Shown here: positions 1 through 11,769 of the stretch, piece after piece
How the letters are laid out: each line of letters begins with the position of its first letter
Numbering within the stretch: the first letter of the stretch is position 1
Notes under the pieces: model-generated
Database searches by the model: none
What the model was told of the DNA's origin: nothing
What the model saw: only the letters and a program-made list of their open reading frames with translations
Made by a program: the position numbers and the translations under genes
Assembly (NCBI GenBank): GCA_025618425.1
Contig: CM046847.1
Location: 9,718,468 to 9,782,467, forward strand
Origin: Heliocidaris tuberculata
Taxonomy: Eukaryota; Echinodermata; Echinoidea; Camarodonta; Echinometridae
DNA: 64,000 nt
Direction: 5' to 3'

Positions 1-598
1 TCTTTATCATGAAATAAATCTGAAGGTCACGGAATATTTAGATTTTGTGTACGGGTATACCTTTTTTTTAAAATATAAATTACGCACTGTACAAGTCATT
101 GCAAGCCGTGCTAGGAGAAACAAATTACTGGGGTGGGGTAGGGGTAGGGTTAAGATGGAGGAAGTCGCTTGATTGTATTCTTTCCTGCTGATTACGCAAT
201 TACACTGCAGTATCGGGGACCTTACTCTACGTCATTCTTAGCACAAAAACGATACGGCCTTCCGAAGGTACTGAGAGGAAGAAATATCTCTTTATCTATC
301 AGTGTTAAAGAAGATGAATGGATGTTCTGTTACATGAAAGCTCAGTTACAATGCATCAATTGAAGATTACGAAGCGATGGAAAGGTTTCTGTGTCTTTCG
401 GAACTCACCCGGGGATTTGAAAACGGTGGGATAACAGAATCTGAATTGAATAATATTCACCTTTATCTCTATTCAAATCCAGTGTAAAGCGATAGAAACA
501 CAATATATGTAAGCTAGATGGTCTAGAAAGGAGAGAACGGCGAAGATAATGATAAACATGTGGGGACACTATAAACTGATCAATGAACCCCTGTTGCC
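1..598. other. No gene recognised
   Basis: AT-rich sequence at the left edge. A 64-codon open frame at 169-363 matches no family I know and has no convincing splice context. I see no repeat boundary here. Confidence 0.4.
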
Positions 599-601
599 TG
601 T

Positions 602-934
602 GGCCCGTATTCTCGAAAGCCGCCTAACTTTAAGCCAGGCTTGTATAAACCTATGGCTTAAACCCGACTTAAGTGAGTAGGTTTAGTCCACCGAATTATG
701 AAGTGCCAAATGTCACCCTCTTTTAACACACCATAGTTCTGGAACTAAATGCAAATTAAGAAAAAAAAATGATTTCTGATGCTCATTTCATGCCCCCAAA
801 ATAATTTTGCTTCTTTATTTGTTACATAAATATTGTAATGTATACTGGATTTAGGGACTGACAAATGGCCTTACATAAATCAGCGGCCTAAGTTAAGCCA
901 GGCTTAACTTGGGCCGCTTTCGAGAATACGAGCA
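602..934. mobile_element. MITE, GGCCCGTATTCTCGAAAG family, copy 1
   Basis: The terminal inverted repeats (TIRs) read GGCCCGTATTCTCGAAAG at the left end and its near complement CTTTCGAGAATACG at the right end. The first bases inside both ends are rich in TTAAGCC. The element is flanked by TGT at 599-601 and TGT at 935-937, a possible 3-bp target-site duplication. The internal part is homologous over its length to 23359-23665, for example TTTCTGATGCTCATTTCATG. It has no coding capacity, so it is a non-autonomous DNA transposon. The 3-bp TSD would suit PIF/Harbinger or CACTA types, but I cannot assign the superfamily. Confidence 0.75.
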
Positions 935-937
935 TGT

Positions 938-1030
938 GTCCCTTAACTTGTACTTACTTAAGTCCAGGTTTATACATAAGAGGGTATAGAGTTAGTCCGT
1001 TGATTTATGAAGCGCAAAGTGTCAACCTCG
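938..1030 (+). repeat. Truncated relative of the adjacent MITE
   Basis: This resembles the left internal part of the 602-934 element: the AAGT..GTAGG/TTTAGTCC stretch, then a GATTTATGAAGCGCAAAGTGTC match to GAATTATGAAGTGCCAAATGTC. It is probably a fragment of a second copy. Confidence 0.4.
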
Positions 1031-1429
1031 TGATCAGGTTTTTTAAATACCATTATTAGGCATAAAATTTGAACAAGCGCAATCATGTAATTATGCAACC
1101 AATCTCTCATTTTCCTTTCACCACTCAAGACAAGTTTAAAGTTGAAAGTTTATTGATTTTCCTCAAACATGTATATGTTTTACAATTTTGGTTAAACCGT
1201 AGGCCTACATATGAAAATTAAGGACAGAAACATAACAATTATACAAATTGAAACATAAATGTAACATATCATAATTCTATCTGCTTGGTTATGGTTTACA
1301 CTGATAAAGTGATAACTGGTATAATGTAAACATTGTAAATGAACAGGAAAGCATAAGTGGAGGAGTCTATTAAGTAAGACCCCTGTTTGAATAAAATAAA
1401 GATAGTTACAGTCCATAAATTTAAAAAAA

Positions 1430-1640
1430 GAAAGAAAGAAAGAAACATGCTGATTTGAGCACTATTCAAAAGTTGGGGGTTTTTTTAAGAGAGGAAAATA
1501 GTGAGTGAGAGAGAGAGAGAGAGGGGGAGGGAGAGAGAGAGAAAAAAAGGGGATGTGAACAGTACTGGGGGGAGAGAGAGAGAGAGAGAGAGAAGACAAT
1601 GTTGTGATCAGGCAATATGGGGGGGGGGGGTAAAGAGGCA
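1430..1640. repeat. GA-rich microsatellites and poly-G
   Basis: (GAAA)n near 1430, (GA)n runs near 1507-1550 and 1572-1592, then an 11-12 G run near 1620. Simple-sequence DNA with no gene. Confidence 0.8.
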
Positions 1641-2385
1641 GGGATAACTAGGAGATGTGGGGGAATAGAAAGAGATAGGGGGACGCAAGAGTTGCAGTAT
1701 TACTGTGACTGGTACAGAATAAGGAGATTGACACTATCTTGACATAAATGAATGAAACCAGGTAAAATTAGTGCGCCTTAATGAATAGGAGCCTACAAGA
1801 CTATTTTGATAGATTTTTTAAAAATGAAAGAGAAAAGGGCGATTTAAGTAAAAAAAAAAAAAAATACAGCTATACAAATTTTAGATAATGATAAAACGAA
1901 ATATCAATAGTGAGTTTGCTCCTAAAATTTTTGAAACTGGAATTTCGATGTTCGGGCAAGAGACGTTAGATATCCGAGTGGGTAAAACCGAAATTAAGAA
2001 AATAGTTGATTGAACTTTGCGATGTGACATTTACTTGTTCAGCATTTAAACCAAAACATTATCATGATTCATACCATCTGATAAATCTGTTACGAAACAA
2101 AACAGGTAAATATGATGTATATAATGTATAATTTAATATTCAGTTAAAATGTCTACTATGTTAAAAGTAAGTTTTGCAAGGTATAGATATGAAATGAAAA
2201 AATAAGATTGTAGAATGTGAGGAGCCTAAATAAAATGAAAGCCTGTACACGATTAGGCTCCTGTATATAAGGTTAGGGCTCAAATAGTGTTATTATCTAT
2301 TTCTTGTTCATGAATAGTGATTCAGCATTACGACTGGTGGTGCTTTTACAAAACCATGACTAGTCGATATTGATGAGAGAATTTC
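1641..2385. other. No gene recognised
   Basis: AT-rich sequence with no coding signal or repeat boundary that I can place. Confidence 0.4.
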
Positions 2386-2389
2386 AGAC

Positions 2390-2735
2390 CTTTTTATATT
2401 GCTTGTAACGCCCTACATATCACACTAGCCACTTTTAAAACCAGATTAAAGACATTATCTCTCCATTTTGTAATCTCACAATTTAGTTAATATGTATAAT
2501 CAGGTTGTAATTCCGAATTCGTAGTTATGTCTGTGTATAATTTCATAATTATATTCAATCTTATGACCTTGTCTTATATGTTGTATTTCTATATGTTGTT
2601 CTTATTGTAAAAACTAATGTTTTTCTTCAAAAGTTGTTTGTTAAGTTTATCTTTAAGTTTGTTATGCGCTTGGAAATAATATGTAAATTAAGCGCTATAT
2701 AAATGTTAATTATTATCATTACTATTATTTTTCAG
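2390..2735 (+). mobile_element. 3' end of a non-LTR retrotransposon (L2/CR1-like)
   Basis: A short coding relic near 2430-2480 reads TFKTRLKTLSLHF, like the C-terminus of L2/CR1-type ORF2 proteins. About 190 bp of AT-rich 3' UTR follows. The fragment ends in TTAAGCGCTATATAAATG followed by ATTATTATCATTA-type short repeats, a typical 3' tail of these LINEs. The copy is 5'-truncated. Confidence 0.5.
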
Positions 2736-2783
2736 TAACTAATCTGAAATATCAATGCTAACAATATAATTCTGTAAAAAGTC

Positions 2784-2785
<2 letters not shown>

Positions 2786-2835
<50 letters not shown>

Positions 2836-2842
2836 CTCTCTC
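2786..2842. repeat. (CT)n microsatellite
   Basis: About 20 or more CT repeats in a nearly unbroken run, followed by pyrimidine-rich sequence to about 2935. Confidence 0.9.
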
Positions 2843-2935
2843 TTGTTATCAATATTTTGCTCCCCTTTTCCATTTTCTACCTTCTTTCTTCCCCCTTTTT
2901 TTTCTTACCCCCTCCACCTTTTTGGGGCCCCTTTC

Positions 2936-4001
2936 CTTCATTTTACTTCCGAAATATTTTGGGAAATTGTCATAACGGTTGGGAGTCAGCTTCAGCGGTA
3001 AACAATACACCTTTTTCCGGATTCTGTATGGTGCTTACATTGAATGACTTGAACGAAGCCATTAAGCTTTGTCATAATATTGACACACGACTTAGCATGC
3101 ATATAGCAGTCATCTTGTTAACACTTTTAAGTTACCTCTGTGTAGCCATATAGCTCCATAGTCCATACGAAGATTGAATACTCGGTTGCCCTATATTACG
3201 TATTGGGATCTTCAGACATTTACTTTGGCGAGAAAGTGATGATAATACGAACAAATTGTCAAATATATACATATAATTGTAAGGAAAAGGGCAACTTTAT
3301 GCAAAGTGTAAAGCACATGTTTCTTATCGTCCTTTGGCTTTTTAAAACTCAAATAAAAATTCTCATTTCAACGATTTAGGGATATAATACTGGTGAAATT
3401 AGAATTATAATATGGCGTTGCATAAGAAAAATAATTTGTTATTCACCAAATCTGATAAACACTGTTGTAATTCAGTTTATTAACACTGCGATGTTTGTGG
3501 AGGTTTATATTTTCTATTGAAAATATATATGACTAGTACTCGAAAGTCAGTTTTATTTGCATTCTTCTTTTCACTTTGAATTATTTTGTACATTTATAAC
3601 TGCTTCGTCTGGAAGAATTGAAAGAGTGTAGATATGATACATCTGTGTTATCAAATCAAAATGTCTTACAATGGGGCACCTATATGTATCAATCATTACC
3701 AAAGAGCTGTGGCGTAGCGCGGGTAAATTCATTGAGTGGACATTGCCAGTCATGTGTGTGTGAGTGTGTGTGTGTGGGGGCGTATGGGTCTTAATGGGAG
3801 GATGAAATGCGAGGGAGAAAAGCAACCAAGCGGAGAGGTAATGGGAAGGGTCATATCACTTTCTCCTCGCATTCCCAATTTCATTGCCCTTCCCCTCTCT
3901 TATCGATTCAATGATTGTTCTTTCGAAACATATCGTTAAAAAATGACAGGGAGGTCATTTTTACCTAATTTTTAAAATAATATTATTCTTAGTATTTTTT
4001 T
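2936..4001. other. No gene recognised
   Basis: Open frames of up to 98 codons occur but resemble no known protein and show no exon structure. A (TG)n tract lies near 3752-3775. Confidence 0.4.
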
Positions 4002-4005
4002 TTAA

Positions 4006-4582
4006 GAAGAATAAAACCCTGTAGAAATATCCATTTTAATGAAAAGAGAGTATAGAGAGAAGCAATTTTTAAAAAGTTCCATCAAAATCGGTTACGAAAT
4101 TTAAAAAAAGTTAAGAAAGTTTGAAAAGTCTCACTTTACTTTCTATGGTGATCCTCAAATTGGCAATGTTGCTTCAAAATGGCAGGTTTAGTAGTACAAC
4201 CCTCAATATGTTTTGTACACAAAAATTTCACATTTTTTTCCATTATCTCTAAAGATGCTGTTTGTCTTTTTGTGAACTCAACATAGGCCTATGTTGTGTC
4301 AAATACATTTTCACACGATATATATTGAGCTAAGAAGGAGAAAAGCTGCATCTTGAGAGATAAAGGGGAAAATATGAAATCATGTGTACAAAACATTATG
4401 GAGAGTGTCACTTTGAAGCAACATTGCCAATTTGAGGATCGCCATAGAAAGTAAATTGAGACTTTTCAAACTTTCATAACTTTCTCATTTCGTAACCGAT
4501 TTTGATGGAACTTTTTTAAAATTGCTTCTCTCTATCCTCTCTTTTCATTAAAACTGATTTTTCCCCAGGGTTTCATTCTCCT
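4006..4582. mobile_element. Long-TIR palindromic MITE flanked by TTAA, copy 1
   Basis: Almost the whole element is an inverted repeat. The left arm (GAAGAATAAAACCCTG.. through CCTCAAATTGGCAATG..) pairs with the right arm (..CATTGCCAATTTGAGG to CAGGGTTTCATTCTCCT). The arms extend about 200 bp and more around a centre near 4290. TTAA flanks it at 4002-4005 and 4583-4586. A homologous copy with the same architecture sits at 62934-63512. There is no ORF. The TTAA target suggests mobilisation by a piggyBac-type transposase (inference). Confidence 0.8.
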
Positions 4583-5100
4583 TTAAGAAGAATTATTCTG
4601 TTCAGTTGTATTTGTACTACACAGCCCCATGCTAATATACCATGATTTATACATGGCAATATCAAATTTGATTAGGGCGCCCGCATCCATGCCCCTATAC
4701 GTAGCTGCATCACCGTCTAAGAATTGTATTTCATAAGTCATGCTATGCGTCGTGTAAATTTCTTAATTGAAATGTCTCTAAGTAAATATTTATTCAGTAT
4801 TTATTTTCCCCAATTGTTACCAAAATAATTAGCGACCAATCACCTTATTATCTTACCTATATCAAACTATTATATGGTATAAATTTGAAAATCCCCCCAA
4901 ATAAACTGTTCCTGTCTTAGTATACAACAGTAAGATATGATTAAATCAAGTCAATTCAAAGTCGAATAACAATTACACAATAAGGAAACACTTTAAAATC
5001 GCTTCAAATGATGTCATTAGTGGCTTGCTTGAAATAAGAAATGCACCTTAACTCTTTATAGCCAAAAGCTAATGCAGAAGAGAGAATAATTGGTCTATAT

Positions 5101-5526
5101 CCTGGGTTCTTAATCATTTTGTCAGGCGGGCCAGAAATATTTCTGAAATTACGTTGCGGGCCACTGAGTATTGCACATACATACACAAAGACGTAATGGG
5201 ACTGACATCTCTTGTCCGAAAACATTAATGTATTAACTTTCTGGTTTTTCAATTCAGCGAGCAGGCAAAGCGAGCGAGTAAAAAATGACACTTTATAACC
5301 GTTTGATTTTTTTTTTTTCAAACTGGCGTGGTAGGACAGGGAACGGATGATTCAGAAGTGCTATTTTGATACCTTTATTCTTACTAATAGTTAGGATGAT
5401 GTATTATGTATCAAAATATTACATAAAACAATAAATTATATATTTTTTACTAAATATATTGGCGGGCCGCATGAAATCGTCGCGCGGGCCGCAAGTGGCC
5501 CATGGGCCGCACTTTAAGAACAGGGG
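5101..5526. mobile_element. hAT-type non-autonomous element (GGGCCGC family)
   Basis: The ends are CCTGGGTTCTTAA and TTAAGAACAGGGG. Subterminal GCGGGCC/GGGCCGC motifs are clustered near both ends. A perfect 8-bp target-site duplication, GTCTATAT, lies at 5093-5100 and 5527-5534, which is diagnostic of hAT insertion. It has no transposase ORF. Similar CAGGGGTTCTTAA..GGGCCGC elements are common in aquatic animal genomes (general knowledge). Confidence 0.85.
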
Positions 5527-5629
5527 GTCTATATGCTCCATGGTGGCGTATCCAACATGGAACGAAGCTGTTTGTGTTCGCTCTTTCTGTTCACAGCCCC
5601 AGAATCAATATTAATAACATTCTTTTTAA

Positions 5630-6035
5630 CCCTTTCAAGACAGATGACCCCATTTTGTGGTTTGGCTCAATAACTTTTGATTCGGAGCTCCAAAAAATAT
5701 ACCAGATGCATGAGTAGAAAGAGCAAAAATTTCTTCACGCACTATGTCCATTTTTGTTGGATGACCATATTGCGCTTGATGCAAGGAATTTTAAAACGAG
5801 AATAAGCTTTAAAATTCTTAAATTGGCAACACATTGAGAGATTCTAAATCATTGTTCTTTATCAAAATTTGCAATTTTTCAACTTTTTGACAAAACTTCC
5901 TAACCATGTATATTGTTTTCAAAGACATTACACCTTATTAGAACCATGTAGCAATAAAGAAATATATCATTGTTGCCACTTTGAAGAACAAAATATGATC
6001 AATATAGCCCTTAAATAATTCCTGTCCTGAAAGGG
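5630..6035. mobile_element. piggyBac-type MITE, copy 1
   Basis: The TIRs are CCCTTTCAAGACA and TGTCCTGAAAGGG. The element is flanked by TTAA at 5626-5629 and TTGA (a decayed TTAA) at 6036-6039. It is 406 bp, non-coding, and homologous end to end to 39260-39666. A CCC start plus a TTAA target is the piggyBac hallmark. Confidence 0.85.
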
Positions 6036-7368
6036 TTGATAAGGAAGATTGGGTCTTTTGAAATACATTTCGCCAGCTTTTTTCACTTCTTTCTACACCA
6101 CTATATAAACGTCAGCTAAAGTTTGAGAAAAAGTTTTAATACGATTCCTACATTTCCATTTTACGCGGTTCGGCGTCGATAACGAGCATTTTTATGGTTG
6201 ATTTCTAAGAAGTGTGTCATCCACGACTCGGTTGTATGCATAGTCGTTTACGTATTTTCATTTGGCTAATCTTGAGTTCCGTGGAAATACATTCAGAAAT
6301 CAATTGGCTAAAAGCATTTTGAATGGTTTATTAACTAGTGGGGGGCGTTGTTTGGACTAAGATTTTTTTTAAAACTAACAAGAACAGGCTGGAAACCTCA
6401 TTCATGGACATCGTATAAGTACAGCTCACATTTTGCACAAAGGAGACTGCGTGTTAGCTCGATTTGTTTATTTCATCCTTATTATTCAGCTTTTATACAG
6501 TTTTGACATACACCACTATTTTTTTATTTTTTTTTTTTTTGCATTTTTTTTTTGCATTTTAATGAAACATCCAGACTGAGTGCCATTTCCGTTTGAATCG
6601 GTGAGAATTTGATTACCACCATCATTAGATCTCGGGGGAGTCGATAATGGGGGTGGTAGTTATTGCCCCCCCCCCTAAAATATTGGGAGGGCAAACATAT
6701 CGTTTTGCCCTCAATAAATCCGGAGGTGAAAAATAAGATAAGGAAATTGATGCAAAACTCGGGAAATGAAACCTTCCAAACAAAGAAATACATAAGGTTA
6801 CACGATCAGACTTCAATTTCGCTGCGCTCTGCGCGCAAATTCTCTAATTTTCCCTGCTTCACGTTATCGTGGAGAAGATGGTAATTAGGAGGCGAGGCGT
6901 TAAAAAAAATCATGAATGGTACAATTAGGCTGTCCTGCCCCCCCCCCCCCCCCTCCATCCGCAAAACGGATCGACGCCCCTGCCGGAACTGAAAATTATC
7001 TTTATAACTCATTTCACTGTACTATATCTGCAGAGCGAGTATACAGTTTATAGCAATAATGTTGTACTTCAAACCTTGGTCGAGCAAATTAAACCATGCA
7101 TCTTGAAGAACCTTGTTTTGAAAGTTACATCTCAGTTTTAAGGTTTCTTCGTTTCTAATTCAAAGTGTCAGTATTAATATGACGAAATCTTATGTCACTG
7201 TGTAGTGGCATAAGCAGACTTATTTACGATTTTCATCTAGATTTTCATAAATTGAGTTTAGTGAAGTTAAATTTATTTTATTTTTTATTTATTTATTTAA
7301 TTTCCAGGAACATATAATAACATGACAACAATTTTCAAACAAACATAACAACATAAGTGTAACATTAA
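6036..7368. other. No gene recognised; homopolymer tracts
   Basis: Contains poly-T/A near 6520-6560, poly-C at about 6665-6674 and 6939-6953, and AT-rich sequence. No coding exon or complete transposon could be delimited. Confidence 0.4.
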
Positions 7369-7445
7369 CAACAACCAATGCCTGGGGATTACCTATTAGA
7401 AATGATAATTTCTGTTTAAAGGCTCTCCTCATTGGTTGTTGTTAT
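7368..7445. repeat. Short inverted repeat
   Basis: ACAACAACCAATG at about 7369-7381 pairs with CATTGGTTGTTGTT at about 7431-7444, a 13-14 bp stem with a 50-base loop. It lies just beyond the 3' side of the minus-strand LINE and may be part of its 3' end. Confidence 0.5.
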
Positions 7446-7529
7446 ACAAACTAATACAAACAATAATAGGCAGCATGTGGCAACAATAAAAAAGATAAGA
7501 ATAAAACATAACATGCCTGTGGATGAAAT

Positions 7530-7642
7530 GAAAGAAAGAAAAAAAAAGAAAAAAAGAAAGAAAAAAAAAAGAAAGAAAGAAAAAGAGAAAAAAAAAAGGA
7601 AAGAGAGAAAGAAGAAAAGAAAGAGAGAGAGAGAGAGAAGAC
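7530..7642. repeat. Purine-rich low-complexity tract
   Basis: (GAAA)n/(GA)n sequence. It falls in the presumed 3' UTR of the LINE on the minus strand, where it reads as a CT-rich tract. Confidence 0.8.
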
Positions 7643-7738
7643 CTGTGTCCTAAGGTTATTAACAGTGAAATTATCAGAAAAAAATGCTAACACTAAACCA
7701 CTTATATTGTTATTCAGTGGATACTGTCTAAGAGAAAT

Positions 7739-9017
7739 TCAATATGCATCGACAATTGGAGGCATGTCAAACAGCATATTGCGTAAAGCGTTTAAAAAAG
7801 GCCACACAGATGCATCGACACATAAATCAGCAATGGAACGTGGGAGTGTGTCCGAGAAACGGGGGAACATAATTAAGCATGTGAACTTTAAGCAGTTAGT
7901 TCTAGCAAATTCATGATTGAAAGTGAGAAAATGTGTCCTTCGAGAACTTGTTTTTGGCAAAATGGTACGAGAAATATCATATAAGCAATGTAAACTCTTA
8001 GCAACAAAGCAAACGGAAAGATAAACCATTCTGTTGTACAAAGGCGGCAAATCTAGAATAACTAAACGTTCATGATATGAGAGAGAATTTGCTCTTTCAT
8101 AAGAAAAACAGAAGCGGGAGAAGCGTCTTTGTACTGCTTCAATTGACTGAATATGATTCTTTTGGTAAGGTAACCAAACGGGTACACCATATTCCAAAAT
8201 TGGACAGCAAAGTGAACAAAATAATTTTTTTAGTATCACTGGATTTCTAGAAATAACAATTCGACGTATGAATCCACACAATCTTGAACATTTAGTAACA
8301 ACACTCCTTACATGATGTGTCCAACTGAGGTCATGAGAAATAACAAAACCTAAATACTGATAAGTTTTGACCGCTTCAAGAAACTGTTCATTTATATCAT
8401 AGTTAACATCAATTAATTTTCTAGAGCGAGTAATGTGCATTACTTTACATTTAGAAATGTTAAGAGACGTACAATTATCTTGACACTACCGATTAATATT
8501 GGAAAAATCTGTTTGTAAAATACCAACATCATTTGAATTAGTAATTGTACGGTATAGTACGGTGTCATCGGCGTACTGCCGAATAGACGAATATACCACA
8601 TCAGGCAAGTCGGAAACGTACAAGTTAAAAAGGATGGGCCCAATCACTGACCCCTGAGGTACACCAGAACTCACGGGTACCCAATCAGATTTACCACCCT
8701 CAAACAACACACTCTGTTTCCGATTTGAAAGAAAAGATTTAATCCAAAAAAGTACTCTACCACAAATACCATATTTATGCAATTTGGTCAACAGTAAATA
8801 ATGATCAACTTTATCAAAAGCCTTCGCCCAATAAAAAAAAAACAACATCGATTCTGGGTGGATTAGGGCGATCTAAAACTTTTGCCCAATCAAAAAACAA
8901 ACTGACAGCCTGAGTAGTGCAAGATCGTTTAGGTAAGAACCCATGCTGTGAGTCTGGTATAATACCATATTTTACAGAGTGTTCGATCAATTTGTTTACA
9001 ATAATATGCTCTAACAT
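7739..9017 (-). pseudogene. Non-LTR retrotransposon reverse transcriptase, 5'-truncated and broken
   Basis: This is the reverse-transcriptase and C-terminal part of a CR1/Jockey-type LINE ORF2. Reading from 9017 down, the conserved blocks appear in order: HGFLPKRSCTTQ, AFDKVDHYLLL, SGVPQGSVIGPILFNLYVSDL and the catalytic YADDT, then the thumb region (YLGFVISHDLSWTHH) and a Cys-rich C-terminus ending at a stop at 7739. The frame is broken twice: a slip at the A/T homopolymer near 8830, and an in-frame stop at about 8486-8488 between DFSNINR and the downstream block. The two large blocks on either side of that stop are in the same frame. The endonuclease and N-terminal RT are missing, as expected from 5' truncation on insertion. 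Exact clade is not certain. Confidence 0.9.
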
Positions 9018-9049
9018 TTTACAATTGACGTTTAGCTTATCGAGTTCTA

Positions 9050-9140
9050 TATGTCATTCATTCTTAATAATGATAATAGTCTGGATTTATATAGTGCTTG
9101 ATACACCTACACTTTAAGCGCTTTACAAATATATTCTTAC
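9050..9140 (+). repeat. SINE/LINE tail fragment
   Basis: TAATAATGATAATAGTCTGG, then TATATAGTGCTTGA and AAGCGCTTTACAAATAT. This resembles the AGCGCTTTACAA tails found at 3' ends of many marine-invertebrate retroelements. A related piece lies at about 56905-56970 in opposite arrangement. Confidence 0.45.
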
Positions 9141-10520
9141 TTATTCTTATTTTAAAAATACATTCTTACTTATGTGTTATTTCTTTACCATTTATACTCA
9201 GTTAATAGATTTCTTTGTTACAAGTATTCCTTGGTTATTTTCTTTTGTAAGATACTTATCAAGTCTTACGATTACTTGCATTCAATTGAATGAAAATAGC
9301 CCCCCTTTTTGACAGTGTAGTCAGCTATTATGAACAAGAAAGGTTCAAATCGTACACTCCTTCATTATGTTCATGCAGCATACGGTGCCTATATTTTTTT
9401 TACATAATAAATTCAGAACGACAAGTCTTGTAAAAAATGAAACATAAGTTATCAAATACAAAATTAAATATATTCTTAAACAGGCTTATCCACTGTCAGC
9501 AGTTGTACAGATGTAAAATACATGTTGTCTTCCAATAATAGACCTCCATGTTTGTCTTTCGGAACGTAATCACATTGACATGAAAACATTTTATGAAATA
9601 AACATACATCAATAAATTGACTTACCCTGGTTTTAGCTGACCAATCAGCTCCTCAATTGCTTGATCAATTCGTCCTCGAATGTAACTAAATGATAAAACA
9701 CACCAACTGATGTCGAATGCAGTTTATTTCATCTGCGACCAGTAAAGTGACAGTTAGAACCAATTTATCTGGATCGGCACCCCATGGGCCGTTGGCAGAA
9801 AGTTGCTCTGTTCCTTACTTTCCCAGGCAACAAGTGAGGCGATTATCCAAAGGTGAACATCTTCTTTTAAAAGAAAGAAGTCCGATTTTATTCAGAGCAC
9901 GATCTCCGAAGTCCAACTGAATATCCAGATCTCATGGTATTGTTGATGCAGGGGTCCCATGAATGCTTTATCGTGTAGGGTACAATACATCTTAGCCACC
10001 CAAATAGCGGCACGGTAGGGGAAGGGGACAATAGAGACACAGCACTGAATTAGTATTCCAAGGACTCGCAAAGACATCTATCACCATTAAGATGTCGTTC
10101 TTTTTTCACTCTTATTTCGTCACACTTTCGTCTGCCTCGATCCCACTTCATCCAGGTTTCTTTTGAGCACCGATTCATTGTGATGGCAGCACCTTTTTCG
10201 CTCCCCGCCGCTTTGCTTGAGTGGGTATAGATCTCCGAGAAAATGTCTTCCACGCTCTCCAGAACCCTTAACCAACTTGCAACCTCTCTGCATTTATCTT
10301 TTCCTCTTCTGAATTTTGAAAAGTCAGGTGACGTAAACCCCCTTTTCCTTATTTCGACCCGTGAAACTTGTCATGGTGCGAAAATCCCACAAGATAAACA
10401 CTGGAAACAAACACTTGATGCGATTAAATTCAGATTTCGGTATACTTATTTAATGTGTGGTTTGGTCTTAAAGTCTGTATTCATGCAAATAGCGAGATTC
10501 TTGAAAGTAGTGTGACCAGG
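9141..10520. other. No gene recognised
   Basis: Several open frames of 60-90 codons on both strands, none resembling a known protein. No repeat boundary placed. Confidence 0.4.
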
Positions 10521-10544
10521 CCTACGGCAGTCGCTAGAGGAGGG

Positions 10545-11420
10545 TTGGATTTTTTTTTTTCTTTTTAGGGAGGGGGGGGGGGGGGGAGTGGGGCACAACT
10601 GCCTTAATTAGGATCGCTATTTGCGAATTATAAAACAAAAAATCTATACCGACCGGCAAGAAAAAAAAACACACACAAAAGAGAAAAGTGCAGAATGATC
10701 AGAAATAAAAAAATCACCAAGGGGAATAAAACTCCCAAAAGAGTGTCCCCATATAAGGTAGGGAGTTTGAATATTATCTGGAATTATAATCCTCTCCCAA
10801 GTAAATGATCCAGCGACGTCCATGACCATGACACCGTATGTGAATCTGTAGAGGACGGTGTTCATTTGAACCTTACGAAAGTTGCATTGAATGAGCTGGG
10901 GTTTTTTTTTTTTTTTTTTTTCCAATGTTTTGTGTGTACATTTCCGTAGACCCAGTGGCGAATCAAGGGGGGGGGGGGGGGCTGAGGAGCACGTTCCCCT
11001 AGCGGCACTTGAGGGGTACAAAAATCGGGAAAGAGAGAAAGTGAGAGGGGGTAAAAGAAAGAAAAATTATCGTCTTTAATTATTATGCGCCCCAAATCCA
11101 GTGTAAATTGCATAAGGATAAGCGTCTTGAAGATGTTCAAAATGCTAAATTTTCTAAAGCTCGGTCGCTTTGCTCCTTCGCATATGTTTCTTTAGGATTG
11201 CGTAATTTCGCGCCCCCAATATGGGGTTTAGTTTATATATTGCTTTTTCTAATGGCTTAGAATTCGAAATTTTCTAACTTCATTTTCTTTGCTCGAGAGC
11301 ATAAGGTTCATCGGGGTTTTGTTAAATTTCTGCGCCCCAAATAAAGTGCATAAGGTAGCATTTTCTACCGCTCGGTCGCTTTGATTCCTCGCTTGTTTCT
11401 CATCAAACTGTGACTACCAA
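10545..11420. repeat. Degenerate G/C-tract repeat with GCGCCCC units
   Basis: Contains poly-T and poly-G near 10550-10586, poly-T near 10902-10920 and poly-G near 10967-10980. Three or four loosely repeated units follow, each with GCGCCCC(CA)A and GCTCGGTCGCTTTG (about 11086, 11160, 11213, 11330). The same word set recurs at 43160-43690, so this is a diverged interspersed repeat rather than a gene. Confidence 0.5.
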
Positions 11421-11564
11421 CCCCGGGTTAAGTGCAAAAGAAATCATTTTTACGTTGTCCTGTAATTTCTTAATTTAAAGAAGGGTATATATGGTTTTTA
11501 CTTTTGAGCTGATAAGTTTAGGTGTTTGGGGCGCAGTTTAATTGTTTAAAGAATGCTAAGAGAG

Positions 11565-11597
<33 letters not shown>
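11565..11597. repeat. (GA)n microsatellite
   Basis: GA dinucleotide run. Confidence 0.9.
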
Positions 11598-11769
11598 TTA
11601 ACGTACTGCAAAGTGATATTTGGATAATCCTACCTTTCCCATCCATAATCATGTCCAATCTTTACCTTTGCCGAATCGAATAGGCAGAAAAAGAATGGAG
11701 ACATTAATTTTCAACTTTCAGCCGCTCTCACGAGTCACACATATTATGAAGGGTTACTTTCTATTTTCA

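Noticed and set aside
169..363. 64-codon open frame near the left edge
   Set aside because: Considered as a transposon coding relic, but no motif could be recognised.
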